Shown here: one piece after another, positions 1 through 9,460 of the stretch
Position numbering within the stretch: position 1 is the stretch's first letter
How the letters are laid out: each line of letters starts with the position of its first letter
NCBI GenBank assembly: GCA_959600635.1
Contig: CAUGMN010000001.1
Coordinates: 1-64,000, forward strand
DNA: 64,000 nt
Reading direction: 5' to 3'
Source: QAMX01 sp003149835
GTDB lineage: Bacteria > Bacillota > Clostridia > Oscillospirales > QAMX01
Program-made: the position numbers and the translations under genes
Notes under the pieces: generated by a model
The model's database searches: none
What the model was told of the DNA's origin: nothing
What the model saw: the letters and a program-made list of their open reading frames with translations, nothing else

Positions 1-2
1 CG

Positions 3-1577
3 GGCTGGATCATCCTGGCGGCCGTTCTGCTGCGGCCGGCGCTGAAAAAGGCTCCGAAAGCGGCGATGTGCGCCCTGTGGGCGTTTGCGGCGCTCCGGCT
101 CGTCTGTCCGGTTTCCTTTGAAAGCGTTTTGAGCTTAGTGCCCAGCGCGGAGACGGTCAGCCCCGATATCGTGTATGCGCAGGTTCCCGAGCTTGACAGC
201 GGCATACCGTTTGTCGACGAGGCGCTGAATCCGATCATCAGCGGCGCGCTTGCGCCGGAGGCGGGCGCAAGCGCCAACCCGATGCAGCTGTATACGCGGG
301 TCGCAGCGGCCGTCTGGCTGGCGGGGCTCGCCGGCATGCTCGGCTATGCGGCCGTCAGCGCCCTTCGGCTGCTGCGGCGGCTCAGAGCGTCCATCGCGGT
401 TCAGGAGCGCGTCTATCTGTGCGACGCGGCGGCGCAGCCGTTGATTTTCGGCCTTTTCAGGCCGAAAATCTATCTCCCGTCCAGAATCGGGGCGGACTGC
501 CTGCCTTACGTCCTCGCGCACGAAAACGCGCATCTGAGCCGGAGAGATCATCTGTGGAAGCCGCTGGGCTTTCTCATCCTCGGCGTCCACTGGTTCAATC
601 CCCTGTGCTGGCTCGCCTATTTTCTGTTTTGCAGGGACATTGAGCTCGCCTGTGACGAAAAAGTCGTCAGAGAGCTGGGGACGGACGGGAAAAAGGCGTA
701 CGCGGAGGCGCTGCTTGCATGCAGCTCGGGGCGGCGCGGCGCGGTCGCCGGCCCGCTGGCTTTCGGCGAGACCGGCGTCAAAGAAAGGATAAAGAGCGTG
801 CTCCATTACAAAAAACCGGCGTTTTGGGTCGCGGCGGCGGCTGTTGCGGCGTGTATCGCCGTTGCGGCGGGCTTCCTGACCAATCCGCCGCGCTCCGCAG
901 CAGACGTTCCCAGCCCGGACTACAAGATCGAAAGCCGCCCTTGGGAGTTTGTCCTGGCGCAAAGCGGCGCGGACGGCGCGGTTGTCGCCTGCTCGGCGGA
1001 ACAAAAGCCGTTCTATGAAAACGCGGCGGCGGCGGACCTCGCCGTGGAATGCGGCGACGGAAAGATCGTGCTGAAAAATCAGGGGACAAACGAGGCGTGG
1101 GAGCTCTCTTACCGCGTCGACAGCAGAAACATCAGCGGTATTATTTACGAGCTGTCCTACGGCGGACAGACGGGTTACGCCAGCACGGGCGTCACGCGAT
1201 ACCATGGCGGCGGCTCCGAATACACCCTGTTTCTCGCGTTTGAGGATTACAGCATTCGGTTCAGAGAGTCGTGCCAGACGTATGCCTACGGGGAATCGCC
1301 GGAAGCGGCCGCTCCGGCGCTGCGGCTGAGGGCTTCCGACCGTTCGTTTCAATTTTCCCACTCCGTGCAGAGCAGCTATATGGCGGCGGGAAGCTATCAA
1401 TTCAGCGGCGAGACGCTGACGTGCAGGACAGACGACGGCGAAAACGCCTATGTGTTCCGCTATGACGCGGAGGCCGACACGCTGGTCTTCGACGCCTCCC
1501 GGTCCTCCCAAATCCCCGATTCGCTCGGCGGCGACCGGCCGGCCGTTCCCGACGGAGCGGTCTTTCGGCGGCGCTGA
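3..1577 (+). CDS. BlaR1-type M56 family membrane metallopeptidase, 5' partial
   Basis: The reading frame is open from base 3, so the start lies before the window; 524 residues are visible. M56 proteins are membrane zinc peptidases that sense cell-wall stress or beta-lactams and inactivate a BlaI-type repressor. The metalloprotease motif HENAH is encoded at about 519-533, followed by a membrane segment and the downstream glutamate in DIELACDEK. A transmembrane helix near 815-880 precedes a roughly 220-residue extracellular domain. That domain has no penicillin-binding SxxK/KTG set that I can recognise, so it is probably a BlaR1-like sensor of unknown ligand. The usual blaI partner would lie upstream, outside the window. 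Confidence 0.85.
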   Translation, partial: GWIILAAVLLRPALKKAPKAAMCALWAFAALRLVCPVSFESVLSLVPSAETVSPDIVYAQVPELDSGIPFVDEALNPIISGALAPEAGASANPMQLYTRVAAAVWLAGLAGMLGYAAVSALRLLRRLRASIAVQERVYLCDAAAQPLIFGLFRPKIYLPSRIGADCLPYVLAHENAHLSRRDHLWKPLGFLILGVHWFNPLCWLAYFLFCRDIELACDEKVVRELGTDGKKAYAEALLACSSGRRGAVAGPLAFGETGVKERIKSVLHYKKPAFWVAAAAVAACIAVAAGFLTNPPRSAADVPSPDYKIESRPWEFVLAQSGADGAVVACSAEQKPFYENAAAADLAVECGDGKIVLKNQGTNEAWELSYRVDSRNISGIIYELSYGGQTGYASTGVTRYHGGGSEYTLFLAFEDYSIRFRESCQTYAYGESPEAAAPALRLRASDRSFQFSHSVQSSYMAAGSYQFSGETLTCRTDDGENAYVFRYDAEADTLVFDASRSSQIPDSLGGDRPAVPDGAVFRRR

Positions 1578-1635
1578 AAAGGGCGGATACGCCGCATTTC
1601 CCAAGGAGCGCAGCCGTTTTCTGAAAAAAATTGTC

Positions 1636-1673
1636 AGCCGCAGACCGCAAGCAAAAACTTGCGGTCTGCGGCT
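1636..1673. terminator. Perfect 16-bp hairpin between convergent genes
   Basis: Arms 1636-1651 and 1658-1673 are perfect complements around a 6-nt A-rich loop. The hairpin sits between the end of the M56 gene and the end of the minus-strand SGNH hydrolase. On the minus strand a run of seven T follows about 8 nt after the stem; on the plus strand no T run follows. A bidirectional or minus-strand terminator is likely. Confidence 0.6.
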
Positions 1674-1788
1674 GCGGCGTTGCGGGTTCAAGACAGGCCC
1701 GGCTCCGGCCGGGCGCGGCCGATCAGCGAGCAGAAAAAGCACTCGCCGCTCTTGGCAAAACGGCTCGGCGGACGCATTTCTGCGCGGA

Positions 1789-2925
1789 TTAAAATCTGCG
1801 CCTTGGTTCGGCGGGCACGGCGGCCAGCAGCGGGCGCGGCGCGCGGACCAGCTCGCGCGCGAGATACTCGGTGCGGAAAAGCGAAAAGATCAGCCTGTGT
1901 CCGTCGCGGTTGGGGTGGATGTCGAGCGCGCCGATGTTGGTCAGCTCGGCCGCCCGGCTCGAAAAGGCTTCGGCGACCGGCGCGGAGATACAACCGCCGA
2001 CGGAAAGGATGACGCGGTTGATCTCGTCAAACGCATAGGCGAAGCGCTCGCCGAACGCGGAGAGCGCTTTGCCGTCGAAGGGGTTGTAGAGCGTCTGCGT
2101 AAAGATGAGCGCGTCGGGATTTTGGCGGCGGATGCGGGCGATGATCTCGGGGTATTGTTCGCCGAAGGCGCTTAGATTGGCGTCGATGGCCTCTTTGAGC
2201 GCGGCATAGCGCGTCTCGTCGCTCAATACGCGCAGCAGCGCGGCGGCGGCGGACAGGGCGTTGGCCTCCGAGGGCGCCGTTCCGGCCGGAAGCGCGGCGG
2301 CCAGCGCCTGCGAAAACGGGTAGAGAAGCTCGTTGCCGCCTACGGAGAGGCAGACCGCCGACGCTTCCGCGAGCGCCGCGGCGGTTTCGGCCGTTTCCAT
2401 TTTGCGCAGGACGTTTTCGGCGCGGTAGCCGTTGACGGCCTCCATCTTCACGCTCATCCCCAAAAAATCGGCGAGCAGGGCGGGGTAACCGTCGCGCTCC
2501 GGCGCGGCGAGGCCGTAGCCGAAAGCGATCGAATCGCCGAGCGCCACGAGGGTTCTTTCGCCGGCCGCGCAGGGAGAGGCGCAGAAGAACAGGCAGAGCG
2601 TCAGCGCCGCGGCGATCAAAACCCAAAACAGCCGAGCCGGCCGCGGCGATAAGCTCCGGCCGCAGCCGTTTGGCCGGGAAAAACCGCGAACGCGGGGGCG
2701 CGGCGCGGCCTCAAAACCGGCCGGCCGAGCGGCCGGGCAACGGGGAAAGCGCTGCGTCTTTGCCGCTGTCTGTGCGCGAAGCGGCGGCCGCAGCGCGGAG
2801 AAACCCGATAAAACCGCCGCCGCGCCGCGCCGGCCAGACCGTGGATGGAGGGGATCGGGATACAGACCGGACGCGGCGGAAATCTCTTTCCGCCGCGCCG
2901 TTTGTTTATTCAGGCTCTTTTTCAT
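1789..2925 (-). CDS. SGNH/GDSL-type lipase/acylhydrolase, secreted or anchored
   Basis: The protein has the SGNH hydrolase blocks in order: GDS nucleophile block (VALGDSIAFGYG), a GGNE block in place of GxND (SVGGNELL) and a C-terminal DIHPNRDGH block with the Asp-His pair. A hydrophobic segment (LFWVLIAAALTLCLFF) and a signal-peptide-like CAAGE site precede the GDS block. The start is uncertain. The only ATG near the gene is at 2925, overlapping the end of the YfhO gene by 20 nt and giving a 100-residue Arg/Pro-rich N-terminus that looks non-native. A TTG at 2619 would start inside the hydrophobic segment. As last gene of the glycan operon it probably removes acyl groups from glycans or lipids. 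Confidence 0.75.
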   Translation of the reverse strand: MKKSLNKQTARRKEISAASGLYPDPLHPRSGRRGAAAVLSGFSALRPPLRAQTAAKTQRFPRCPAARPAGFEAAPRPRVRGFSRPNGCGRSLSPRPARLFWVLIAAALTLCLFFCASPCAAGERTLVALGDSIAFGYGLAAPERDGYPALLADFLGMSVKMEAVNGYRAENVLRKMETAETAAALAEASAVCLSVGGNELLYPFSQALAAALPAGTAPSEANALSAAAALLRVLSDETRYAALKEAIDANLSAFGEQYPEIIARIRRQNPDALIFTQTLYNPFDGKALSAFGERFAYAFDEINRVILSVGGCISAPVAEAFSSRAAELTNIGALDIHPNRDGHRLIFSLFRTEYLARELVRAPRPLLAAVPAEPRRRF

Positions 2926-5900
2926 CGCCGTCATCGCCGGTTTCTCCGGTTTCGCCGGAGGTTTGGGGCCGGTCGCCGCCGTCGGGTTCAGCCTCCGTAT
3001 CCCCGCTGTGCGGCTGAACCGGCATGGGCTCCGAATCCTTGCGGCCGGAGTCCGCACTGTCCGCGGGCGGTGAAGCGTCCGGACGGGCGGTGAACAGAAT
3101 CTCATAGGCGCGCCGGCTCTGCTCGTCCGTTTCGCCGCCCTCGGCGAGGTCGGGCAGGTCGGCGGGGCGCTCGACGGCCGTCAGCTGGTCGGGGTTTTCC
3201 GCCGCGCCGGCTTCGGCGAGCGCGCGGAGCGACGGAAGGCCGGCGCCGCGCCGCTTGAAACGCCGTTCCAGCAGCACGAGCCCGACGAGCAGCAGCAGGG
3301 AGGCCGCCGAGAGGATGCAGGAGTAGACGAAATAGTCGGGCAGAAAGCGCAGGGTGTAGGAATGCGTGCCTTCCAGAAGCGTGATGCCGATCAGGCCGTC
3401 GCCGGTTCGGCAGACCTCGACGTCCTCGCCGTCGGCCGTCATGTGCCAGCCCGGCTCATAGGGGATCGAGAGGTAGAGAATGTCGCCAGCCGAGGCGGTG
3501 ATGTCCATGGAGAAGCGCGTCGTGCTCTTCTGCGTGAAGTTTGAGACGGCCTCGCGCATGGGGGCGAAATATTGCTCAAACAGCTCGGAGTCAAAGGCGT
3601 AGAACAGCTTTTCTTTGAGGAAAACCTCCTCGCTGCCGCCCTGACTTTTGAGCGGCAGGCCGAGCAGAAGCGTGGCGGATTCGTCTTCGCCGTATTGGCC
3701 GAGGGGGATAATGCCGTCGTTGTCGTTGTTGGTCAGGTAGGTGTCGAAGTATTCGCCGTTGAGCCAGAGATTGACCTTGCGCGCGTAATCGGTCGGGAAG
3801 GCGGCGTAGAGCGTTTTGCCCTCGACGCCGCTGACGCGGAACTCAATGTGGCAGTTTTGATCGGAAATCTCGGAGTAATACTTCGTATAGCCCTGCGCGT
3901 AGGCCTTGGTCTGAATGTTTTCATAGTCGACGGAGATTTTTTCCGAGTCGACCGGCGTATAGAAGGGGAGAATCTCCTCGCTGCCGGCCATGGCCGAGAG
4001 CATGGCGTTCTGGATGTCGAAGGGGTTATCCGTGTCGAGCTCGGCGTCATAGCCTTCGTAGAGCGGCGAAACCGGGAAGCAGAGCGGCATGGCGTGCGGG
4101 TTTTCATAGATAAAGATGTCGCCCTCCTGATGGATCAGGTTGAGGCCGTTATTCGTCTCGTTTTTCTGGAAAACGTATTTGATCCCCAAAATCGCGTCGG
4201 TCGAGAGCACCGGCGAGGAATATTCGGTCCAGTGCGCGCCGACGGGATAGCCGAGCTTTTTGATATAGTTGATGCCGTCGCGGTTCAGCGTCGAGCTGGA
4301 ATGGCTGATGCCCTTCATGCCGAAGGCGAACGGGTCGTTGACGCAGCGCATGTACGTTTTTTCCGAGCGGTAGAAGCCGTCGTCGTACTCTTTGAGCCAT
4401 TCGGCGGCCGGCAGCGACTGATCGACGAAATCCCGGTAGGTGTCGCGGCTGGAAAAGACCACGTCCTGATCGACGCGGACGAGCGTAGTGATGCCGTTGG
4501 CGTAGAGCTCCGCGCAGACAAAGCCCAGCAGCACGCCCGTGACGACCCGCGACCGCGCGCCCTGGCGGTAGGCGTCGAAGGCGACAAAGCTGAAATACAG
4601 CAGCAGAATCAGCAGCCCGCCCCAGACGGTAATGCGCGCGTCGACATATTCGTAGCCCTGAAAATCGGTAAACAGAATCATCGCCAGCACGAGCAGCGAG
4701 GCGCGGGCCACCGAGGCGACGGTGTATCCGCCCCGGACGTTGTGGAACGCGTCGTAGGCCATGACGAGCATAAACGCGCAGGCGATAAACGAATAGCGGT
4801 AGTTGAGCCAGTTGGGGTTCTGGAACCCGTGCCACGCGAGGTCCAGCGTCGAGATGTTCATGCTCATGAACAAAAAGAACAGAACGGCCGCGGAAAGGAT
4901 TTTTTTGCGGATGTTGATGTTGCGGTTGGTGAAATACAGCGGCAGCAGAATCAGCGTCAGCGTGCCGGTGAACAGCGTCGGCAGCCCCTCGGGCCGGCAG
5001 GTATCGTAGGCGCCGAAGAGGAGCTTGGGGATTACGTCGACGAACTTAAACTTCGCCTTGGGCGTAAAATTGGGCGAGGAGAAGTCCATCTTGCCCAGCG
5101 TCAGCGAATGATAGGCGGGGATGAGCATAAACGCCGCGATGCCGGCGGCGAGCACGGAGAAAAACGCAAACAGCAGGCCCTTTTTGAGAAAACGCACGGC
5201 GTTTCCCTTGCCGAAGGTGCAGGTCGTGAAATAGGCGTAGAGAAAATACACCGCCGTAAAAATGGCGACCATGTAGCCGATATAGAAATTGGAGATAAAG
5301 ACGGCGGCGAGCACCGAGGTGTAGAGCAGGAATTTGTTCTCCTGGATGAGCCGCTCGACGCCGAGCATGATCAGCGGCAGGCCGATGACCGCGTCGAGCC
5401 ACATCGGATCCATCTGCTGCATGACCATATAGGTCATCAGCGCGTACATCATCGAGACGATCAGAATTCGGTTCGTCTCGCCGCCGCGCGTCGTTTTCAG
5501 ATAATAGGCGAACGAGAGCGCGGCGCAGCCGGTGCGCAGCAGCGCGGTGGTGAGCAGCGCCTCGGTGATCAGCGTTTTGGGAAAGAGCAGGTAGACCAGC
5601 ATGAACGGGCTGCCCATGTAATAGGCGTTTAGCCCGAAGGTCTCGCCGCCTAAGGTGCGGCTCCAGCTGTAAATCAGGCTGCCGTCGCCGAGGATGGCGT
5701 CGCGGAAGCCCTCGTAATAATAGATGTACTGGGCGTTCAGGTCGAGCACCAAAAGCGAATCGTTTCCGAACGGAAAGACCTGAAAGGTGATATAACAGAG
5801 CTCGAGCACGGCCATGGGGAGAAAAAAGGCGAGCAGGTACAGCGAGCGGTTCTGGCCGCGCGCGCCGAGCATCAGCTTTTTCCGGAGCCGGAGCTTCTTT

Positions 5901-5926
5901 TTGTCCTCGCGGATCATCTGTTCCAT
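2906..5926 (-). CDS. YfhO family polytopic membrane protein
   Basis: This 1006-residue protein has a long N-terminal block of about a dozen hydrophobic helices, an extracellular domain, a last helix near residues 850-870 and an acidic, low-complexity cytoplasmic tail. YfhO proteins of Firmicutes are GT-C-like enzymes; B. subtilis YfhO has been linked to glycosylation of lipoteichoic acid with undecaprenyl-phosphate-linked sugars. The start at 5926 is chosen because GGAGG lies 10 nt upstream; an in-frame ATG at 5956 has no such site. The GT2 and GtrA-like genes upstream would make and flip the lipid-linked sugar, consistent with one glycosylation pathway. Confidence 0.85.
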   Translation of the reverse strand: MEQMIREDKKKLRLRKKLMLGARGQNRSLYLLAFFLPMAVLELCYITFQVFPFGNDSLLVLDLNAQYIYYYEGFRDAILGDGSLIYSWSRTLGGETFGLNAYYMGSPFMLVYLLFPKTLITEALLTTALLRTGCAALSFAYYLKTTRGGETNRILIVSMMYALMTYMVMQQMDPMWLDAVIGLPLIMLGVERLIQENKFLLYTSVLAAVFISNFYIGYMVAIFTAVYFLYAYFTTCTFGKGNAVRFLKKGLLFAFFSVLAAGIAAFMLIPAYHSLTLGKMDFSSPNFTPKAKFKFVDVIPKLLFGAYDTCRPEGLPTLFTGTLTLILLPLYFTNRNINIRKKILSAAVLFFLFMSMNISTLDLAWHGFQNPNWLNYRYSFIACAFMLVMAYDAFHNVRGGYTVASVARASLLVLAMILFTDFQGYEYVDARITVWGGLLILLLYFSFVAFDAYRQGARSRVVTGVLLGFVCAELYANGITTLVRVDQDVVFSSRDTYRDFVDQSLPAAEWLKEYDDGFYRSEKTYMRCVNDPFAFGMKGISHSSSTLNRDGINYIKKLGYPVGAHWTEYSSPVLSTDAILGIKYVFQKNETNNGLNLIHQEGDIFIYENPHAMPLCFPVSPLYEGYDAELDTDNPFDIQNAMLSAMAGSEEILPFYTPVDSEKISVDYENIQTKAYAQGYTKYYSEISDQNCHIEFRVSGVEGKTLYAAFPTDYARKVNLWLNGEYFDTYLTNNDNDGIIPLGQYGEDESATLLLGLPLKSQGGSEEVFLKEKLFYAFDSELFEQYFAPMREAVSNFTQKSTTRFSMDITASAGDILYLSIPYEPGWHMTADGEDVEVCRTGDGLIGITLLEGTHSYTLRFLPDYFVYSCILSAASLLLLVGLVLLERRFKRRGAGLPSLRALAEAGAAENPDQLTAVERPADLPDLAEGGETDEQSRRAYEILFTARPDASPPADSADSGRKDSEPMPVQPHSGDTEAEPDGGDRPQTSGETGETGDDGDEKEPE

Positions 5927-6041
5927 GGGGGTTAGTCCTCCGTTGTGGAAATTCATTGCGGGGAAAAGGGCGGCGGGATCACGACAGGATTTTCTGCGGC
6001 GGCCGGACCGCTTTTTTCGCCCGAGCCGCGGCCGCGCCGTT

Positions 6042-7001
6042 TCAGCGCCCGTCGGTGCGCTCGGAGACGATATAGCGCGGCCGGTTTTTCAGCTCCTCAT
6101 AGATCCGCGCCGCGTAGTAGCCGAGGATGCCGAGCGCGATCATAATCAGGCTCAGCAGAAAGCCGACCACCGACAGCGCCGCGCAGAGCATCTCGACGCT
6201 CTCGCGCGGAAAATGGAAGAAAATCGTAAAAATACCGAGCGCGACCGAGAGCAGGCAGCTCACGGCGCCTATAAAGGTGATCAGCTGCATGGGCGCGGAG
6301 GTAAACGAGGCGATCGAGGACAGCGCCATTTTCACCAGCTTTTTGGGCGAGAACTTCGATTTGCCCGAGTTGCGCTCCCTGACGTCGAACAGCACCGTTT
6401 CGGTGCGGAAGCCGACCCAACTGCTCATGGCGCGGAAGAAGGTCTGGCGCTCGGGCATTTCGCCGAGCGCGTCGACGACGCGGCGGTCCAGCAGCTTAAA
6501 GTCGGAGGCGTTGTTGAGGTCGTAGCCGCTCATCGCCTTCAAAAGCCCGTAAAAGGCCTTGGTAAACAGCTTGTAGACAAGCCCCTCTTTGCCGCGCGAG
6601 CGCTTTTTGGCCTCGACGACGTCGGCCGCGCCGCTTTTCCAAACGGCGTACATCTCCGCGATGACCGCGGGGGGGAATTGCAGGTCGGCGTCCGAGATCA
6701 CGCAGCAGTCGCCGCGCGCTTCGGCGAGGCCGGCAAACATCGCGCCCTCCTTGCCGAAATTGCGCGACAGCCGCAGCCCGCGCAGGCGCGGCTCGCTCTG
6801 CGCCTGTTCGCAGATCACCGCCCACGAGTTATCGGAGGAGCCGTCGTCGACGAGGATCAGCTCATAGGGAATCTGCGCAGGGTCGAGCGCTTCGGAGACG
6901 GCGCGCAGCAGCGCGGGGATGTTGTCCTCCTCGTTCATCGCGGGGACGACGATCGACAGGAGCCCGCCGTTCGGGCGGGCGTCGGTCTGATTCACTGGCA
7001 A
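6042..7001 (-). CDS. GT2 polyprenyl-phosphate glycosyltransferase (GtrB/DPM1-like)
   Basis: The 319-residue protein begins with a GT-A fold: VVPAMNEEDNI, the VDDGSSDNS nucleotide-sugar motif, and SDADLQFPP carrying the metal-binding acidic motif. Two C-terminal transmembrane helices follow (around residues 225-300), the GtrB/YkcC layout. Such enzymes move a sugar from a nucleotide donor to undecaprenyl phosphate at the inner face of the membrane. There is no ATG; a TTG at 7001 (AAAGG 9 nt upstream) or a GTG at 6995 is the likely start. It lies between the GtrA-like and YfhO genes in one transcription unit. Confidence 0.85.
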   Translation of the reverse strand: MPVNQTDARPNGGLLSIVVPAMNEEDNIPALLRAVSEALDPAQIPYELILVDDGSSDNSWAVICEQAQSEPRLRGLRLSRNFGKEGAMFAGLAEARGDCCVISDADLQFPPAVIAEMYAVWKSGAADVVEAKKRSRGKEGLVYKLFTKAFYGLLKAMSGYDLNNASDFKLLDRRVVDALGEMPERQTFFRAMSSWVGFRTETVLFDVRERNSGKSKFSPKKLVKMALSSIASFTSAPMQLITFIGAVSCLLSVALGIFTIFFHFPRESVEMLCAALSVVGFLLSLIMIALGILGYYAARIYEELKNRPRYIVSERTDGR

Positions 7002-7092
7002 ATCACCGTGCCTTTATCAAGAGATGGATGAGCCCCGCCGCGGGGCGCGGAAACGGTTGGGCGGACGCCGCCCCGATGGAGCCGAAACGGCT

Positions 7093-7527
7093 TTATACGT
7101 CTTTGCTTTTCCTGCGGAAGATAATCAGCTTGCTGAACACGTAGTTGAGCACGACCACAAGCACGCTCGCCGCGATCTTGATGATCCAGAGATTGCCGCC
7201 GAGCAGCGTCACGCCTATATAAATAACGGCGCTTTCCACGCCTAAGGAGACGAGGCGCGAAAGAAAAAATGAGACGGACTCGCGCGCCAGCGTCGCCTTG
7301 TCGGTGGATCTGCTTTCAAAAACGTAGAGCTTGTTGGTGACAAACGCAAAGAGCACGGCCACGACCCACGCCAGCGCGTTTGCGCCGAGCGCGTCGAGAA
7401 CGCGGATGCGCAGCAGGTCGTAAAACAGCCAGAGCGCCGCGTAGTTGACGAGCGTCGTCAACCCGCCGAAGACGAGATAAAGAATAATTTCACGGTATTT
7501 CCGCACAAGGCGGCGAAGATCGATCAT
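7093..7527 (-). CDS. GtrA family membrane protein (putative lipid-linked sugar flippase)
   Basis: This 144-residue protein has four hydrophobic helices and the GtrA hallmark near the N-terminus (FGGLTTLVNYA), followed by FAFVTNKLYVFES typical of the family. GtrA-like proteins are thought to flip undecaprenyl-phosphate-linked sugars. It is the first gene of the minus-strand operon, about 100 nt downstream of a good promoter at 7634-7662. With the GT2 and YfhO genes behind it, it forms the three-component glycosylation module (synthesis, flipping, transfer). Confidence 0.88.
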   Translation of the reverse strand: MIDLRRLVRKYREIILYLVFGGLTTLVNYAALWLFYDLLRIRVLDALGANALAWVVAVLFAFVTNKLYVFESRSTDKATLARESVSFFLSRLVSLGVESAVIYIGVTLLGGNLWIIKIAASVLVVVLNYVFSKLIIFRRKSKDV

Positions 7528-7633
7528 GATGTATTGAACCTGTCCGTTTTTTTATCGGCTGTGAGGCAATCGCGCCGCCGCGGCCGGAGCTTGTCCGGCC
7601 GGCGGAGAGCCATTCGCGCAGACGCCTGAAAAT

Positions 7634-7662
7634 ATGATATAACAAATATTGGAAATAGTCAA
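7634..7662 (-). promoter_or_regulatory. Sigma-A promoter for gtrA-GT2-yfhO-SGNH operon
   Basis: On the minus strand TTGACT (7657-7662) and TATCAT (7634-7639) are separated by exactly 17 bp, each one base off consensus. Transcription would start near 7627, leaving a leader of about 100 nt before the GtrA-like gene. Confidence 0.75.
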
Positions 7663-7764
7663 GAAATAAAAGCCGCCAAGGGCGCGGGGAGGGAAATATT
7701 TTACATTCACGGGAGGAAAAAAAGGGCGCGTTACTGAATTGTAACTACTTTCGCAGCGGCGATA

Positions 7765-7773
7765 TGGTATAAT
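7765..7773 (+). promoter_or_regulatory. Extended -10 promoter for MBOAT-DHHW arm
   Basis: TGGTATAAT (7765-7773) is a perfect extended -10 element; no good -35 lies at 16-18 bp. It fires away from the divergent gtrA promoter about 100 bp to the left. The resulting leader would be about 150 nt and can fold into GC-rich hairpins, one around 7787-7810. Confidence 0.6.
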
Positions 7774-7929
7774 AAATTCAATTCGTATGCGGTCGGACAG
7801 ACCGCGCATGAGACGCCGCCGGCCGCGGCGAAGCCGCGGGGCGGATCTGCGCCGCCGCAGACGGCGGACGGATCAAACAAACACAAGAGAGGCGGCTTAC
7901 TACGCCGGACGGATTGAGGGTTTTGCGCA

Positions 7930-9345
7930 ATGGTTTTTTCAACGCTGACATTTCTGTATTTCTTTTTTCCAATCTGCCTGATCGTTTATTTTATTATGCC
8001 TAATTTGCGCGCAAAAAACTACGCGCTGATGGCGATGAGCCTGATTTTTTACGCGTGGGGCGAGCCGCTCTGCGTGTTTTTGATGATGTTTACGGCGTTC
8101 GTCAACTATTTCTGCGGCCTCCGCATTCATGCGGCGGCGGACGCGGCCGGCAGAAAGCGCTGGCTGATGGCTTCGGTTGCCGTGAGCCTGGCGTTTCTCG
8201 TGTTTTTTAAGTATACGGGCTTTTTCATCGACAACCTCAACCTTCTCCCCGGCGTTCACCTGCCGGGCTGGAAGATCGCGCTGCCGATCGGCATTTCGTT
8301 CTACACCTTTCAGGCGATGTCGTATACCATCGACGTCTACCGCGGCGCCGCCGAGGTGCAGCGCTCCTACGCCGATTTTCTGCTCTACGTCTCGCTGTTT
8401 CCGCAGCTCATCGCCGGGCCGATCGTCCGCTATGTCGACGTCCAGAACGAGATCGGCAAGCGCCGCGTAACCGCGGAGGGCTTTGTCATCGGGATCACGC
8501 GCTTTTTGGTCGGGCTGGGCAAAAAGCTGCTGCTCGCCAATTACTGCGGCGCTTCGGCCGACAAGCTGCTCGCCGGGACGGATTCGTCGCTGCTCGGCGG
8601 CTGGCTGGGGCTGATTCTCTTCGCCTTCCAGATCTATTTCGACTTCTCCGGCTATTCCGACATGGCCATCGGCCTCGGGCGGATGTTCGGCTTTCACTTT
8701 AAGGAAAATTTCGACTACCCCTACATCTGCTCGTCGATCACCGATTTCTGGCGGCGCTGGCACATTTCGCTGTCGAGCTGGTTCCGCGATTACGTCTATA
8801 TTCCCCTCGGCGGCAACCGCTGCGGCAGGGGGCGGCAGCTTTTCAATATCTTCGTCGTCTGGTTCCTGACCGGCTTCTGGCACGGCGCGAGCTGGAACTT
8901 TATCCTCTGGGGGCTCTATTTTGCAGTGCTGCTGGCGCTGGAAAAATTTGTCTTTGCGGGGCTGATGAAAAAAATGCCCTCGGCGCTGCGGCATGTGTTC
9001 TCGCTTTTCTTCGTCCTCATGGGCTGGGCTCTGTTCTACTTTGAGGATCTCGGCGCGCTCGGCGCGTTTTTCTCGCGGATTTTTGGCGGCGGGACGGCGC
9101 TGGCCAGCGAGCTCTCGCTGACGCTGCTGGAAAATAACGCCCTGCTGCTTGTCGCCTGCGTCGTCGCGTCGATGCCTGTGGGGCGGTTCGTGCGCTCGCT
9201 GCACTTGGGCCTCGTGCATGCCGGCGGCGCGCTGCGCAACATCTCCATGGCCTTTCGCCTCGCTTTCAACGCCGTGACGATGACGGTCTGCACCATCGTC
9301 ATGGTCACCAACACCTATAATCCGTTCATGTATTTCCGGTTCTGA
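7930..9345 (+). CDS. MBOAT family O-acyltransferase (AlgI/DltB-like)
   Basis: This is a 471-residue polytopic protein of normal AlgI length. The MBOAT core is clear: DFSGYSDMAIGLGRMFG, then FWRRWHISLSSWFRDYVYIPLGG, and the catalytic histidine in FLTGFWHGASWNFILWG. These enzymes carry acyl, usually acetyl, groups across the membrane onto extracellular polysaccharides. The DHHW protein gene follows, the standard pairing for alginate-type or cell-wall glycan O-acetylation. The ATG is preceded by GAGGG at 9-nt spacing. Confidence 0.92.
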   Translation: MVFSTLTFLYFFFPICLIVYFIMPNLRAKNYALMAMSLIFYAWGEPLCVFLMMFTAFVNYFCGLRIHAAADAAGRKRWLMASVAVSLAFLVFFKYTGFFIDNLNLLPGVHLPGWKIALPIGISFYTFQAMSYTIDVYRGAAEVQRSYADFLLYVSLFPQLIAGPIVRYVDVQNEIGKRRVTAEGFVIGITRFLVGLGKKLLLANYCGASADKLLAGTDSSLLGGWLGLILFAFQIYFDFSGYSDMAIGLGRMFGFHFKENFDYPYICSSITDFWRRWHISLSSWFRDYVYIPLGGNRCGRGRQLFNIFVVWFLTGFWHGASWNFILWGLYFAVLLALEKFVFAGLMKKMPSALRHVFSLFFVLMGWALFYFEDLGALGAFFSRIFGGGTALASELSLTLLENNALLLVACVVASMPVGRFVRSLHLGLVHAGGALRNISMAFRLAFNAVTMTVCTIVMVTNTYNPFMYFRF

Positions 9346-9460
9346 GGAGCTTACGCCGCCGGCTTTGCGCCCTCCGCGCACATCGGCCGGCCGCGCGGAA
9401 CCGCTGGTAAACCACAGAAAGAGAGGAAGCCTTTGCCGCGGGCAGGGGCATAAGAATAAT

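Larger units (their letters stand above)
7528..7929. other. Divergent control region of the surface glycan locus
   Basis: This 402-bp gap holds the two divergent promoters listed separately and no convincing open frame. The 7620-7780 part is AT-rich against GC-rich flanks, as expected for promoter DNA. From 7774 to 7929 the plus-strand leader is GC-rich with hairpin potential and ends in GAGGG 9 nt before the MBOAT start. Confidence 0.7.

Noticed and set aside
135..1742. Long open frame on the minus strand opposite the M56 peptidase gene
   Set aside because: Antisense shadow of a GC-rich gene: Arg/Pro-rich translation, no domain, no ribosome site.
3572..5632. 686-codon open frame opposite the YfhO gene
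   Set aside because: Shadow in a GC-rich gene; the YfhO frame has membrane helices and a ribosome site, this one has a repetitive Val/Glu/Gly/Arg composition and no signal.
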